A stretch of DNA of 64,000 nucleotides from assembly GCA_964470375.1 (NCBI GenBank), contig CAYYCP010000004.1, positions 1 to 64,000 of the forward strand, read 5' to 3'. The notes under the pieces were generated by a model, which saw only the letters and a list, made by a program, of their open reading frames with translations, searched no databases and had not been told where the DNA came from. Each line of letters opens with the position of its first letter. Position 1 is the first letter of the stretch. This document shows, piece by piece, positions 1 to 8,187 of this stretch. A program made the position numbers and the translations under genes. The DNA comes from CAYNQK01 sp964470375. Lineage in GTDB: Bacteria > Spirochaetota > Spirochaetia > Treponematales > JBGSOB01.

Positions 1-55
1 CGTGGGATTTCTTTCCCTGGCTTCACCTTAGAAAAAAAAGCTTCGAGGAAGTAAG

Positions 56-90
56 AAAAAAAAGAGCCGGCCTGAGGCCGGCTCTTTTTT
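56..90. terminator. Bidirectional intrinsic terminator
   Basis: A 9-bp GC-rich stem (64-72 with 76-84) and a TGA loop are flanked by an A-run (56-63) and a T-run (85-90). It can end transcription on both strands: a plus-strand gene left of the window and the zinc-ribbon gene on the minus strand. Confidence 0.9.
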
Positions 91-106
91 CGCGTGAGCT
101 ATCCGA

Positions 107-277
107 TCAGGTAAAATCACTAGGACGGCGCTCCGTGCGCTTGCACTTTTCGCACTCGGCCACATTCTTCACCTTGCCGTTCTCGAAAACGGTTTTCATC
201 TTAACCTCGCCGCCGCAACTGCAAAGGAATTTATGGGTGCTAGAGGTCGTGCGGGAGTTCTTGGATGCCTGAGCCAT
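107..277 (-). CDS. Small zinc-ribbon-like protein, 56 aa
   Basis: A 56-codon gene with the start ATG at 277-275 behind a clear Shine-Dalgarno (GGAGG, about 5 nt upstream) and a near-consensus promoter. The protein begins MAQASKNS and has two cysteine pairs, CSCGG near residue 20 and CEKC near residue 44, the arrangement of a small zinc ribbon; basic residues surround them. It is a stand-alone gene ending in a strong terminator. I do not recognise the family. Size and the Cys pairs recall small ribosomal or nucleic-acid-binding zinc ribbons, but that is inference. Its promoter, RBS and terminator are all good, so the gene is very probably expressed. Confidence 0.8.
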   Translation of the reverse strand: MAQASKNSRTTSSTHKFLCSCGGEVKMKTVFENGKVKNVAECEKCKRTERRPSDFT

Positions 278-297
278 ATTAATCCTCCGTATAGGTT

Positions 298-326
298 AAT
301 GTACCTAGAGCGCGTAAGAGTGTCAA
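298..326 (-). promoter_or_regulatory. Sigma70-type promoter of the zinc-ribbon gene
   Basis: On the minus strand TTGACA (326-321), a 17-nt spacer and TACATT (303-298). The predicted start near 291 leaves a leader of about 14 nt that contains the GGAGG ribosome site. Confidence 0.75.
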
Positions 327-368
327 CATCCAGACCGAGCGGGAAGGGATAGGTTGTTGAGATCCGTG

Positions 369-1307
369 CTAGGAAGAACGGGAAGACCGGACAAGACGCA
401 TGAAAAAGTCCAGAAAGCGCTTCCATGGTCCGCGAGGCCTTGGACGGCCGAATGCCTCTGCGTAGCTCTTGACAGCGTCCTTAATGGGGAAGGCCGGACC
501 GTAACTGCGTTTGAGGCTGTCCCAATGACGCACCACATAGACGTACATGTCAGAATAGGTGCGGCCGGGGAAACGTTCCAACACGCCCTCCTCGCGGATG
601 GCGTCAACAATGGGGCGGTAGACCTTGTCATACCAAGAACGGATGGCCTGGCCCAGGCCTATCTCTGTTTTTTGGCCCTGGTTAAGGTAGTACTTGTGAA
701 CGAGGATGTGATTGTAGACCACGTCGTATTGGCCAAGCTGGGTGAAGTCAAGGCTGTCGTCATCGGTGATCAAGCCGAAGTACGTTTCCTCATAGAATAA
801 GCCCTTTTCGTACTGGATAACGGCCTGGACAAGCTCCTCCCGGCTCATTCCCGGCCGAAGGCGGATCTCAGAGTTGAGTGATGTCACTTCAGCGTCTATC
901 TCAAGGACGCCCTTCATACGCGCCACCGAGACTCGGTGGTTGCCGTCGCGTACGAAGTACACACCGCCGATCTCGTAGAGACGGATGGGCGGTAGGGCGA
1001 TGTCCTGGTAATGGGCCTTGTCTATGCTCATCCAACGCGCCCGCATGTGGTCGTGCTTGGGAAGGAAGGCCTGGTTGAAGTCGTTATAGCGCCCCTCCGA
1101 GCCTATGATCAGCTCCAGGGGCACTGTGCGCATGCCCTGGTAGGATTCGCCCTTTGGCTTGATGATGCTCTTGATCTCCTGCAGCGAGAAGAGCTCCTCG
1201 CGGCCGGGGTCGAAGACGTGCAGAATTCGGGAGATGAACTCGCGCTGGCGCGCCTTGTAAAAGTCCTCATTGGCAAGCTGATCCAGACCCGCATCGCCTT
1301 TGGCCAT
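369..1307 (-). CDS. ParB-like nuclease-domain protein
   Basis: A 312-aa protein whose recognisable element is DGNHRVSVAR at residues 121-130, the signature of ParB-like (ParBc) domains seen in proteins annotated as transcriptional regulators in several phyla. It is preceded by LPPIRLYEIGGVYFVRDG, matching the strand before the motif. The rest is basic and aromatic-rich and I do not recognise it. It lies 2 nt downstream of the metallophosphoesterase stop, last gene of a three-gene minus-strand operon (TPR protein, phosphoesterase, this gene). No partition partner (ParA) is nearby, so a chromosome-segregation role is unlikely. DNA or nucleotide binding is possible but unproven. Confidence 0.8.
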   Translation of the reverse strand: MAKGDAGLDQLANEDFYKARQREFISRILHVFDPGREELFSLQEIKSIIKPKGESYQGMRTVPLELIIGSEGRYNDFNQAFLPKHDHMRARWMSIDKAHYQDIALPPIRLYEIGGVYFVRDGNHRVSVARMKGVLEIDAEVTSLNSEIRLRPGMSREELVQAVIQYEKGLFYEETYFGLITDDDSLDFTQLGQYDVVYNHILVHKYYLNQGQKTEIGLGQAIRSWYDKVYRPIVDAIREEGVLERFPGRTYSDMYVYVVRHWDSLKRSYGPAFPIKDAVKSYAEAFGRPRPRGPWKRFLDFFMRLVRSSRSS

Positions 1308-1309
1308 AC

Positions 1310-1966
1310 TCAGGGCGACTCCATACTCAGGACGCAGTGCCCAAAGGCATTGACTACCGAGGTCTGACCGAATGAGGAAACCCTCACCTCATTCATGTCA
1401 TAGAGGTGTATATGGCCGTGAATGAGGAAGCGCGGCTTAAAGGCTCGCATCAACCATAGGAAGGCCTTGAAACCGCGGTGACAGAGATCTTGGCGGTCGT
1501 GTATGCCGCGCGGTGGGGCGTGGGTCAGGAGGACGTCCAGGTAGCGCCCATATTTAAGCTTGTTGAATATAAGGCGCGGCACAAGGGCCAGGGCCATGAG
1601 CCACATTTCGAAGTCCGTATACTGGACTGGGCCGTGATTGTAACGCATACATCCGGGCAACCCGGCTATCAGTAGACGCTGCTCGGACAGGACCTTGCCG
1701 GCCGCGTCTATAGCCCCGGTATAGACTTCATCGGCCGGGCGCAAATAAGCCAGGCTGAAGGCTCTGTCGGGACGTGCCGGGCCTACGGCGTCGTGGTTGC
1801 CGGCGACATAGTACAGGGGCTTATTCAGCAGTGTGACGATGTAGCCTAGGTACTCGGGCGGAAGGTCTCCGGCGGAGAAAACCACGTCCACGTCTTTGAA
1901 GCGCTCCTTCATGGAAGCGGCGTAGACCAGCGGGTCGATCTGGTCTGAGACGCACAGGAATTTCAT
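1310..1966 (-). CDS. Calcineurin-like metallophosphoesterase
   Basis: A 218-aa protein with the metal-binding motifs of the calcineurin-like phosphoesterase superfamily: an early SDQID segment (D8), AGDL around D34, GNHD at 56-59, a histidine in LTHAPPRG (H149), and HGHIH at 183-187. The first motif reads SDQID rather than the usual DxHG, a modest deviation. No signal peptide, so cytoplasmic. The ATG overlaps the stop of the upstream TPR gene (ATGA), showing translational coupling; the downstream ParB-like gene follows after 2 nt. The substrate cannot be read from the sequence. Confidence 0.85.
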   Translation of the reverse strand: MKFLCVSDQIDPLVYAASMKERFKDVDVVFSAGDLPPEYLGYIVTLLNKPLYYVAGNHDAVGPARPDRAFSLAYLRPADEVYTGAIDAAGKVLSEQRLLIAGLPGCMRYNHGPVQYTDFEMWLMALALVPRLIFNKLKYGRYLDVLLTHAPPRGIHDRQDLCHRGFKAFLWLMRAFKPRFLIHGHIHLYDMNEVRVSSFGQTSVVNAFGHCVLSMESP

Positions 1967-3345
1967 CGCCGCGGCCGGGAGAAAAAGTCCGTTTGGTTGA
2001 GGAGATCCTGCAGCTGCTCCTTGGCGATGATCTCCACGGGGCGGTTTTCAGCGAATTCCATGGCCGTGCGGGTGAAGCCGGAGCTGGTGACGATGGCCGC
2101 CCGCACGATGCCCAGCTTCTTCATCTGGTCCAAGATGGAGCGGATGGGAGAGTCGTCGAGAACGTCAGGCGTGCGCAGGAATCGGTACAGGCGCGGCAGC
2201 TTCTTGGTGCCCAGCCACTTCTGGTTCTCGCTTTCCACGGCGATGATGTCGAGACCATTGGGTATCTCGGAGACCTCGCGCACTTGGAGCTGCATGGCGC
2301 TGCTCAGGATCGACTCGCAGATGGCCTGGAAGTCCTCCTTGCCGCAGGTGACGTAGTCCTTGATGCGATCGTCGGCCCGGAATTCCTGGTACTGGGCCAA
2401 CTTCTCGGCTACGTCCCGGAAATTGGGCTTCTTGACGTAGATGCGCTCCCACTGCTCGATGGCCTTGTCCACATCGCGCTGGCGTTCGTAGCACATGGCC
2501 AGGAAATAACGCGCGTAGAGGGCTTCATTGGAGCCTTCCTCTTTGGCCGAGCGCACGGCCCGCTCCAGCTCAGGCACGGCCCGGTCGAATTCGTTTAGGC
2601 TCATGTAACAGCCGCCGCGTTCCACCAGGGCCTTGACCTTGAGTTCGGGGTCGCGCATGGCCTTCTCGAAGGATTGCAGGGCTGCTGCATAGTCATGGCT
2701 TTCCTTGAGCAGCTTGCCCACGTAGAAGTGGGCGGCCGTATTTTCGGGATCGTAGCGCAGAGCCAGATTGAGTTCGTTTTTGGCCTCAAGGGGCTTGTTG
2801 TCCTGGTACAGGATCAGTCCCAGCTCGAAATGGGCCTTAGCGTGGCGTGGATCGATCTCAATGGCCCGCCTGAGGTAGCTCAGGGCGCCTTCGGAGCGCG
2901 AACGCTCGGTGAAGAGTCTCCCGGCCATGTAGTAGTGATCCGCCACCAGGGGCTCGAGCTGGGTCAGGAGGAGGTATTCCTTGAGGGCCTCTTCTTGTTG
3001 GTTGAAGCGCAGGAAGAGCTCGGCGATACGCTTGCGGAACTCAATCTCCGGGACATCCGGGTTGAATTGGGAGATCTGGTTGACGATCTTGAATTCCATC
3101 AAGGCGATCTCGCTCTTGCCCTCGGTCAGGTAGAGAATTCCCAGGAGGTAATGGGCCGCGGAGTGGCGCGGATCCTTGGCTATGAGGGCCTTGAGGGCCT
3201 TATGGGCGGCCTGGCCGCGGCCGTTTTTGATCAATCCCAGGATGGCCGGGATCTGGGTGGGCGTGAGAAGGGAGCGCACCAGGAAGAAGATGAGGACGCC
3301 GATGCAGACGACCAGGACGATGACGACCGGGATAAGGATGGTCAT
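1963..3345 (-). CDS. Membrane-anchored TPR protein with Mrr-like C-terminal domain
   Basis: A 460-aa protein starting at ATG 3345 (MTILIPVVIV), with GAGG-type RBS sequence upstream; a longer in-frame extension upstream lacks a signal and is rejected. Residues 1-30 form one transmembrane helix. Then come about eight tetratricopeptide repeats (for example AHYLLGILYLTEGKSEIAL and AHFELGLILYQDNKPLEAK). The last ~130 residues differ: IVTSSGFTRTAMEFAE followed by a hydrophobic strand and a leucine-rich end resembles the Mrr-type restriction-endonuclease fold. I do not see a full PD-(D/E)xK site, so this domain may be structural. First gene of the operon with the phosphoesterase. A scaffolding role at the membrane is the safest reading. 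Confidence 0.8.
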   Translation of the reverse strand: MTILIPVVIVLVVCIGVLIFFLVRSLLTPTQIPAILGLIKNGRGQAAHKALKALIAKDPRHSAAHYLLGILYLTEGKSEIALMEFKIVNQISQFNPDVPEIEFRKRIAELFLRFNQQEEALKEYLLLTQLEPLVADHYYMAGRLFTERSRSEGALSYLRRAIEIDPRHAKAHFELGLILYQDNKPLEAKNELNLALRYDPENTAAHFYVGKLLKESHDYAAALQSFEKAMRDPELKVKALVERGGCYMSLNEFDRAVPELERAVRSAKEEGSNEALYARYFLAMCYERQRDVDKAIEQWERIYVKKPNFRDVAEKLAQYQEFRADDRIKDYVTCGKEDFQAICESILSSAMQLQVREVSEIPNGLDIIAVESENQKWLGTKKLPRLYRFLRTPDVLDDSPIRSILDQMKKLGIVRAAIVTSSGFTRTAMEFAENRPVEIIAKEQLQDLLNQTDFFSRPRR

Positions 3346-3481
3346 GCTCCGCTGCCACCTCTCGACTTCCGGGAGGACGCAAGTCCGGCGGGCGCGCGGC
3401 TTTGAAAAAGGCCCGGCCGGTGGTATCTTGCAGTCGTCCGGGTTGTTTCCTTCAAATAGAACGAGAAACGCCCGATGTTTT

Positions 3482-3510
3482 AGAGTATACGGTTTGCATC
3501 GATCTGTCAA
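3482..3510 (-). promoter_or_regulatory. Possible promoter of the TPR/phosphoesterase/ParB-like operon
   Basis: On the minus strand TTGACA (3510-3505), a 17-nt spacer and the weak -10 TACTCT (3487-3482). The perfect -35 supports it; the -10 is poor and the leader would be about 130 nt. Confidence 0.4.
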
Positions 3511-3524
3511 ACCGGGGAGAGCTG

Positions 3525-4220
3525 ATGCGTAGGCGAATAGCGGTTCTGCTGGCCCTCCTGGCCGCGATGGCGGTGGCCCAAGATGATTTCACCTCAGGCG
3601 AGCAGCTCATATTGCGGGACCGGCCGGCCGAGGCCGTGGGTTACCTCGAGGCTTCCATCAGGGCTGATCCCAGCCGGGAGAAGGCCTATCTCTATCTGGG
3701 CCTTGCCTACATGCAGCTCGGAAAGCCCGATGAGGCCATATCGGTCCTCAAGCGCGGCTCGGTCCGAGCATCCGAATATCCCCATCTCTTCGCCTACAAT
3801 CTGGGCAACTGCTACTTCGCTCAAGGGAAAAACTCCTTCGCCGAAGACATGTACACCCAGGCCTTAGCTGCCGATCCGAACTACGCCCCGGCCTACCTGA
3901 ACCGCGCAAACGCCCGCCTCAGGCTGGATCGGGCGGCCGAAGCCGCATCGGATTACGAGACCTACCTGAGGCTGGAGCCGGCCACGCCCCAGCGGGAAGC
4001 CATAGAGCGCGTGCTGGGCCTCATACGGGTGGGCATAGAGGCGGCCGAGCTAAAAAAAGCCGAGGAGGCCCGCCGTTTGGCCGAGGAGGAGGCCCGGCGT
4101 TCGCGTCTGATGGCCGACGTGGCCGAGTCACTGCGTCAGGCGGCCGAGGAGACGCTCAGCCTCTCGGCGGGAGCCGAGGGGTCACAGGGCTACGAGGCCG
4201 AGAGCGAACTGGCCGATTAG
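3525..4220 (+). CDS. Exported TPR protein
   Basis: A 231-aa protein starting at ATG 3525 behind GGGGAG; an in-frame region back to 3402 carries no signal peptide and is excluded. Residues 1-19 (MRRRIAVLLALLAAMAVAQ) are a Sec signal peptide, so the protein is periplasmic. Three to four TPR units follow (AYLYLGLAYMQLGKPDEAIS; YNLGNCYFAQGKNSFAEDMY; YLNRANARLRLDRAAEAASD), then a charged alpha-helical tail rich in Glu, Arg and Ala. It is 21 nt upstream of a second, larger TPR gene and divergent from a third. A protein-interaction role is inferred from the repeats. Confidence 0.85.
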   Translation: MRRRIAVLLALLAAMAVAQDDFTSGEQLILRDRPAEAVGYLEASIRADPSREKAYLYLGLAYMQLGKPDEAISVLKRGSVRASEYPHLFAYNLGNCYFAQGKNSFAEDMYTQALAADPNYAPAYLNRANARLRLDRAAEAASDYETYLRLEPATPQREAIERVLGLIRVGIEAAELKKAEEARRLAEEEARRSRLMADVAESLRQAAEETLSLSAGAEGSQGYEAESELAD

Positions 4221-4241
4221 CCATCGATGGGGGAGGGACAA

Positions 4242-6311
4242 ATGTCCGCATTAAGGGGAGGCGCAACTACGGAATCCCGGAAAAAAACCATCATTATCGT
4301 CTTCACTGCTCTCGCCCTCCTGGCCCTCCTGGGGGGCGGGATAGGCCTGGGGACATGGGCTGTCTCCTCCTCAGCCGGTCGGCAGCGGGCCAACGTGCTG
4401 ACCCTGGCCCGATCCTATTACGAACGCGGCGACTATGAAAGGGCTCTTGACAAGGTGGACCAGCTCCTCATCAAGGACGCGGATGACCCGGAGGCCCTAG
4501 CCCTGCGCGACGAGATTCTAGCCCGTCGCGACGAGACCGCCGAGGAGAGGGCCGCCCGCGAACAAGCCGAGCGCCAGAAGGAGCAGAGTAGCCTAGCGTC
4601 CAGCATCGACAAACTGGGACAGACCATAGCCTCTGAGCGGGGCCCGCAAGCGGCCCATCCGGGCTCCAGCGCAGGCAATACGGCCAATGCGGCTCCGGCC
4701 TCCGGCTCTAAGCCGCTCGATCCGGCCGCACAGGCCGCCGAGGAGGCCCGCCAGCGGAGGCTGGAGGAGGAGAGACAGCTCAAAGCCGAGGAAGAAAGCC
4801 GGCGCCGTGCAGAGGCGGTGGCGGAGGCGGCGAGGAGAAAGGCCGAGGAGGAGGAGCTGGCCCGCAAGTCCAAGGAGCTGCGCGACAGGATGAATGAGGT
4901 CAACGCCCTCGTGGAGGCGGGTAGGCAGAAGGCCAAGGCCTCGGACCTGGACGGGGCGCGTACGGATTTCGATCAGGCCGTGGCCAAACTGCCGGCCGGG
5001 GAGGACAAATTCGCCGCCCAGAAGCACGCCCAGATCGCCCAAGCCTATTACGAGGCCTACCGGGCTGACCCGAATGGGGATTCCGGCCAAAAGGCGGCCA
5101 AGGAGGCCGTGACTCAGGCCCGAGCGGCGATGCAACGTGATCCCAACCTGGCCGATCCTCACTACACCCTGGGCATGCTCAACTCCGATCTGAAGCAGTA
5201 CGACAATGCCATTGCCGAGTTCAAGGAGGCCACCAAGCTCGATCCCAAGAACTGGGCCTACGCCTATGAGCTGGGCAAGGCCTATTACCGGGTCAGGCGC
5301 TTCGAGGAGGCCAAGCAATCCTTCGTCTCGGCGGCGGCGGCCAACCCCAAGGACGAGCGCATCTTCTACAACATGGCTCTTTCGCAAAAGAGTCTCAAAG
5401 ACGACAAGGGCGCCCTAGCCAGCCTGAAGAAGGCCGTGGCTCTCAAGCCGGACTATTCCCCTGCCTATTTGGAAATGGGCAGGGCCTACACGGCTCTCAA
5501 GGACGGAGTGAACGCCCAGGCTTCCTACCGCCAGGCTATGCAGGCCGATCCTTCCAATTATCAGGCCATGCGCGAGCTGGCCGTCCTCCTCATGGATACG
5601 GGCGGTTATAAGGAAGCCGAGCGCCTCCTTGAATCGGCCCTGGCCGTGAACGACGACGCGGTCACCAACTACAATTTGGCCGTTGCCGAAATAGAGCTGG
5701 GCAAGAGCTCGGAGGCCCTGGGCCACGCCAAGCGCGCCGTCCAACTCAAGGCCTCCGACGCAGTGTACCAGTACACTCTGGGCCTGGCCGCCGAGAAGGC
5801 CGGTCAGCTGGACGCGGCCATGGCGGCCTACGCCGAGGCGGCGGCCCTGGACAAGAAATATGCCAAGCCGCGGGTCAACCTCGGCAAGATCTTCCTGGAG
5901 GAGGGCTTCGAGGACAAGGCCCTGGTCTACCTTGAGGAGGCGTACCGCCTTGAGCCGTCCGGCTTCGAGGTGAACAACAACCTGGGCAACGCCTACCTTC
6001 GTAAAAAGCTCTATGAGCGCGCCATCCAGCACTACGAGAAGGCCCTGTCTATTAGTCCTCGAGAGCTTGAGCCGCGCTACAACCTGGCCAAGGCCTGCGC
6101 CCAGGCCGGGGAGCTTGCGAAAGCCCGCGACGCCTACGTGGAGCTCCTCAAGCTCAGCCCCCAGCATTACGATGCCGCTTACGAGCTGGGCAAGGTGTAT
6201 CTCTCGCTGGGAGACCAGACCTCGGCCAAGCGCACCCTCCAGGACCTGGTGACACGCAAGCCCGATTACGCCCAGCGTTCTGAGATCGACCGCATCCTCT
6301 CGACTCTTTAG
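4242..6311 (+). CDS. Large membrane-anchored TPR protein
   Basis: A 689-aa protein. ATG 4242 is chosen over ATG 4227 because GGGGGAGGG sits 4-5 nt before it. Residues ~18-40 are a single transmembrane helix, followed by one TPR-like pair, a long Glu/Arg/Ala-rich coiled coil (~95-240, interrupted by an Ala/Pro/Ser linker) and about twelve TPR units to the C-terminus (for example ADPHYTLGMLNSDLKQYDNA and FEVNNNLGNAYLRKKLYERA). Cotranscribed with the exported TPR protein just upstream. The layout, anchor plus coiled coil plus superhelix, suggests an envelope scaffold, perhaps with the upstream protein. No enzyme motif is visible. Confidence 0.85.
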   Translation: MSALRGGATTESRKKTIIIVFTALALLALLGGGIGLGTWAVSSSAGRQRANVLTLARSYYERGDYERALDKVDQLLIKDADDPEALALRDEILARRDETAEERAAREQAERQKEQSSLASSIDKLGQTIASERGPQAAHPGSSAGNTANAAPASGSKPLDPAAQAAEEARQRRLEEERQLKAEEESRRRAEAVAEAARRKAEEEELARKSKELRDRMNEVNALVEAGRQKAKASDLDGARTDFDQAVAKLPAGEDKFAAQKHAQIAQAYYEAYRADPNGDSGQKAAKEAVTQARAAMQRDPNLADPHYTLGMLNSDLKQYDNAIAEFKEATKLDPKNWAYAYELGKAYYRVRRFEEAKQSFVSAAAANPKDERIFYNMALSQKSLKDDKGALASLKKAVALKPDYSPAYLEMGRAYTALKDGVNAQASYRQAMQADPSNYQAMRELAVLLMDTGGYKEAERLLESALAVNDDAVTNYNLAVAEIELGKSSEALGHAKRAVQLKASDAVYQYTLGLAAEKAGQLDAAMAAYAEAAALDKKYAKPRVNLGKIFLEEGFEDKALVYLEEAYRLEPSGFEVNNNLGNAYLRKKLYERAIQHYEKALSISPRELEPRYNLAKACAQAGELAKARDAYVELLKLSPQHYDAAYELGKVYLSLGDQTSAKRTLQDLVTRKPDYAQRSEIDRILSTL

Positions 6312-6345
6312 GCGGACGAGCAGAGCCTGGGCTCCCCGCATCAGG

Positions 6346-6372
6346 ACGTTCAGAGAATGGTCTTCTGAACGT
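6346..6372. terminator. Inverted repeat between convergent genes
   Basis: ACGTTCAGA (6346-6354) and TCTGAACGT (6364-6372) form a perfect 9-bp stem with a 9-nt loop, midway between the stops of the TPR gene and mutL. There is no T-run, so any terminator activity is uncertain. Confidence 0.5.
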
Positions 6373-6377
6373 GATCC

Positions 6378-8177
6378 TTAGCGTATGGCGCGGCGAATGC
6401 GATAATAGGCCTCTTGGCGGCTCAAGCGGAAGAGGATGGGGCGCCCGTGGGGGCAGCGCTTCTCCGGCAGGGCCAGGGCTTTCTGAACCAGGTCCTCCAT
6501 CGATGCCATATCGAGCGACTCGCCCTCCTTCACCGCGGCCCGGCAGGCAGCCAGGGCTCTGGCCTCGCGGGCTGGATCGGGGCCGCGGACAGCGGCCCTG
6601 AGATCATCGACAATGCCGGAAGGATCCCCCTTGAAGGCCTCGGGATGTGAGGAGAGAAGCCAGTCCCCATCAGATCCGGGGACGATGGAGAAACCCGCCT
6701 CGGCGAGGCCCTCAAGGGTCGCCTCGAGGGCGGCTTCCTCCTCCTCTCCGGATGTCCGGAAGGGCAGGGGGATGAGAAGGGGCTGAACGCGGGGTGGTGC
6801 CGCAGAGAGGTGGTCGAAGATGATGCGTTCGTGGGCCGCGTGCTGATCCAGGAAGTAGAGTCCTTCCGGAGTCTCGAAGAGGATGAAGGTGCCCAGGGCC
6901 TGGCCGATGACCCTGGTGTCTCCGATGGATGGAGAAACGAGCGCTTCATCGACTTCGTTTTCCGGATAGGGAAGGCGCCCGCCTATGGAAAGAGCATCCA
7001 TAGCCGGAGGAGGGGCGCCGCCGTCGCCTCCAGCCCAGGAACCGCGGGGATGAGGTTCAGAGGCATAGGTGGGATGATGGTACTCCATAGGGCCGGGACT
7101 ATGCGGGCTTGATGACCAGAGGCCCGGGCCCTCGGATGAAGGCGGGGAGAAGGAAGCCGCTATGGCCCGCCCGCCGAACTCAGACTCTAGGATCTTCGCC
7201 ATGGCCTTGATGACGGCTTCCTGGACACGCCGGGGGTCGCGGAAGCGCAGTTCCTTCTTGGCCGGATGGATGTTGAAATCGACATCGGCCGGATCGATCT
7301 CCAGGAAGAGGAAGGCGAAGGGGAAGAGGCCTCCGGGCAGGTAGCCTGAGTAGCCAAGCTCAAGGGCCTTCTGCAGTGAGAAGTCCTGTACGCGCCGGCG
7401 GTTGACGAAGCACTGGAGGTGGCGGCGGTCGGGACGGAGGACCTCGGGGCTGGCGTATACAATTTCCAGGCGCATGCCATCAATAGATGATCCTGCCTGG
7501 AGGAAAAAGCTCTCAGGCTCGTCCATGGGATAGGCAGCCATGACCCTGGCCTTGAGAGCTGAGGCCGGGATGAGCAGGCGGGACTGGCCGTCCGCGCTGA
7601 GGCGGAAATCCATGCCGACCTGCGGCAGGGCCCGATCGATGAAGACCTGGGTGGCAAGAGCGGACTCGGTCTGGGCGCGCTTGAGAAAACGCTTGCGAGC
7701 GGGAAAAGAATCGAAGAGGCGGGTCACCGTGACCGATGTGCCTCGGCGCCCGGCGCAGGCGCCTATCTCCGGAGGGCGGCCGGGGCTGCTGCGCAGGCGG
7801 GAGGCCGATCGGCCGTCGGTCGAGCTGATTATCTCCAGGTCGGCCACCGCAGCTATGGAAGCTAAGGCCTCCCCGCGGAAGCCCAAGCTGGCCACCTTGA
7901 GGAGGTCGTCGTCGACGCGGATCTTGCTGGGGGCGGGGGGGCGGGCCAGGAGGGGGAAGTCGTCGGCCGCTATGCCGCGGCCGTCATCGCTTACGCGGAT
8001 CTCCTCCAGGCCCCCGCCCCTCAGGGACAGGCTCACCGAGGCGGCTCCGGCGTCGGCCGCGTTCTCAAGGAGTTCGCGTACAACCGAGGCCGGGCGTTCG
8101 ATAACCTCCCCCGCGGCGATGCGCCGCGCCACCTCCGGGGGGAGGATGCCGATGCGGCCCGCTTCCAGTTCCTTCAC
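6378..8177 (-). CDS. mutL: DNA mismatch repair protein MutL
   Basis: MutL, 599 aa from GTG 8177. N-terminal GHKL ATPase: GEVIERPASVVRELLENAAD (Walker-like E and N), DDGRGI, APSKI and GFRGEAL. C-terminal dimerisation and endonuclease region with ACRAAVKEGE and CPHGRP. The metal site DQHA(x)2E(x)4E reads DQHAAHERIIFD, so the last Glu is Asp; the enzyme probably still nicks, but this is a deviation. The GTG lies 10 nt after the stop of the FecR-barrel gene without a good Shine-Dalgarno, implying translational coupling; a longer reading overlaps the upstream gene and is unlikely. MutL in an operon with barrel proteins looks incidental. No mutS in the window. Confidence 0.93.
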   Translation of the reverse strand: MKELEAGRIGILPPEVARRIAAGEVIERPASVVRELLENAADAGAASVSLSLRGGGLEEIRVSDDGRGIAADDFPLLARPPAPSKIRVDDDLLKVASLGFRGEALASIAAVADLEIISSTDGRSASRLRSSPGRPPEIGACAGRRGTSVTVTRLFDSFPARKRFLKRAQTESALATQVFIDRALPQVGMDFRLSADGQSRLLIPASALKARVMAAYPMDEPESFFLQAGSSIDGMRLEIVYASPEVLRPDRRHLQCFVNRRRVQDFSLQKALELGYSGYLPGGLFPFAFLFLEIDPADVDFNIHPAKKELRFRDPRRVQEAVIKAMAKILESEFGGRAIAASFSPPSSEGPGLWSSSPHSPGPMEYHHPTYASEPHPRGSWAGGDGGAPPPAMDALSIGGRLPYPENEVDEALVSPSIGDTRVIGQALGTFILFETPEGLYFLDQHAAHERIIFDHLSAAPPRVQPLLIPLPFRTSGEEEEAALEATLEGLAEAGFSIVPGSDGDWLLSSHPEAFKGDPSGIVDDLRAAVRGPDPAREARALAACRAAVKEGESLDMASMEDLVQKALALPEKRCPHGRPILFRLSRQEAYYRIRRAIR

Positions 8178-8187
8178 CCGAAGGGGC

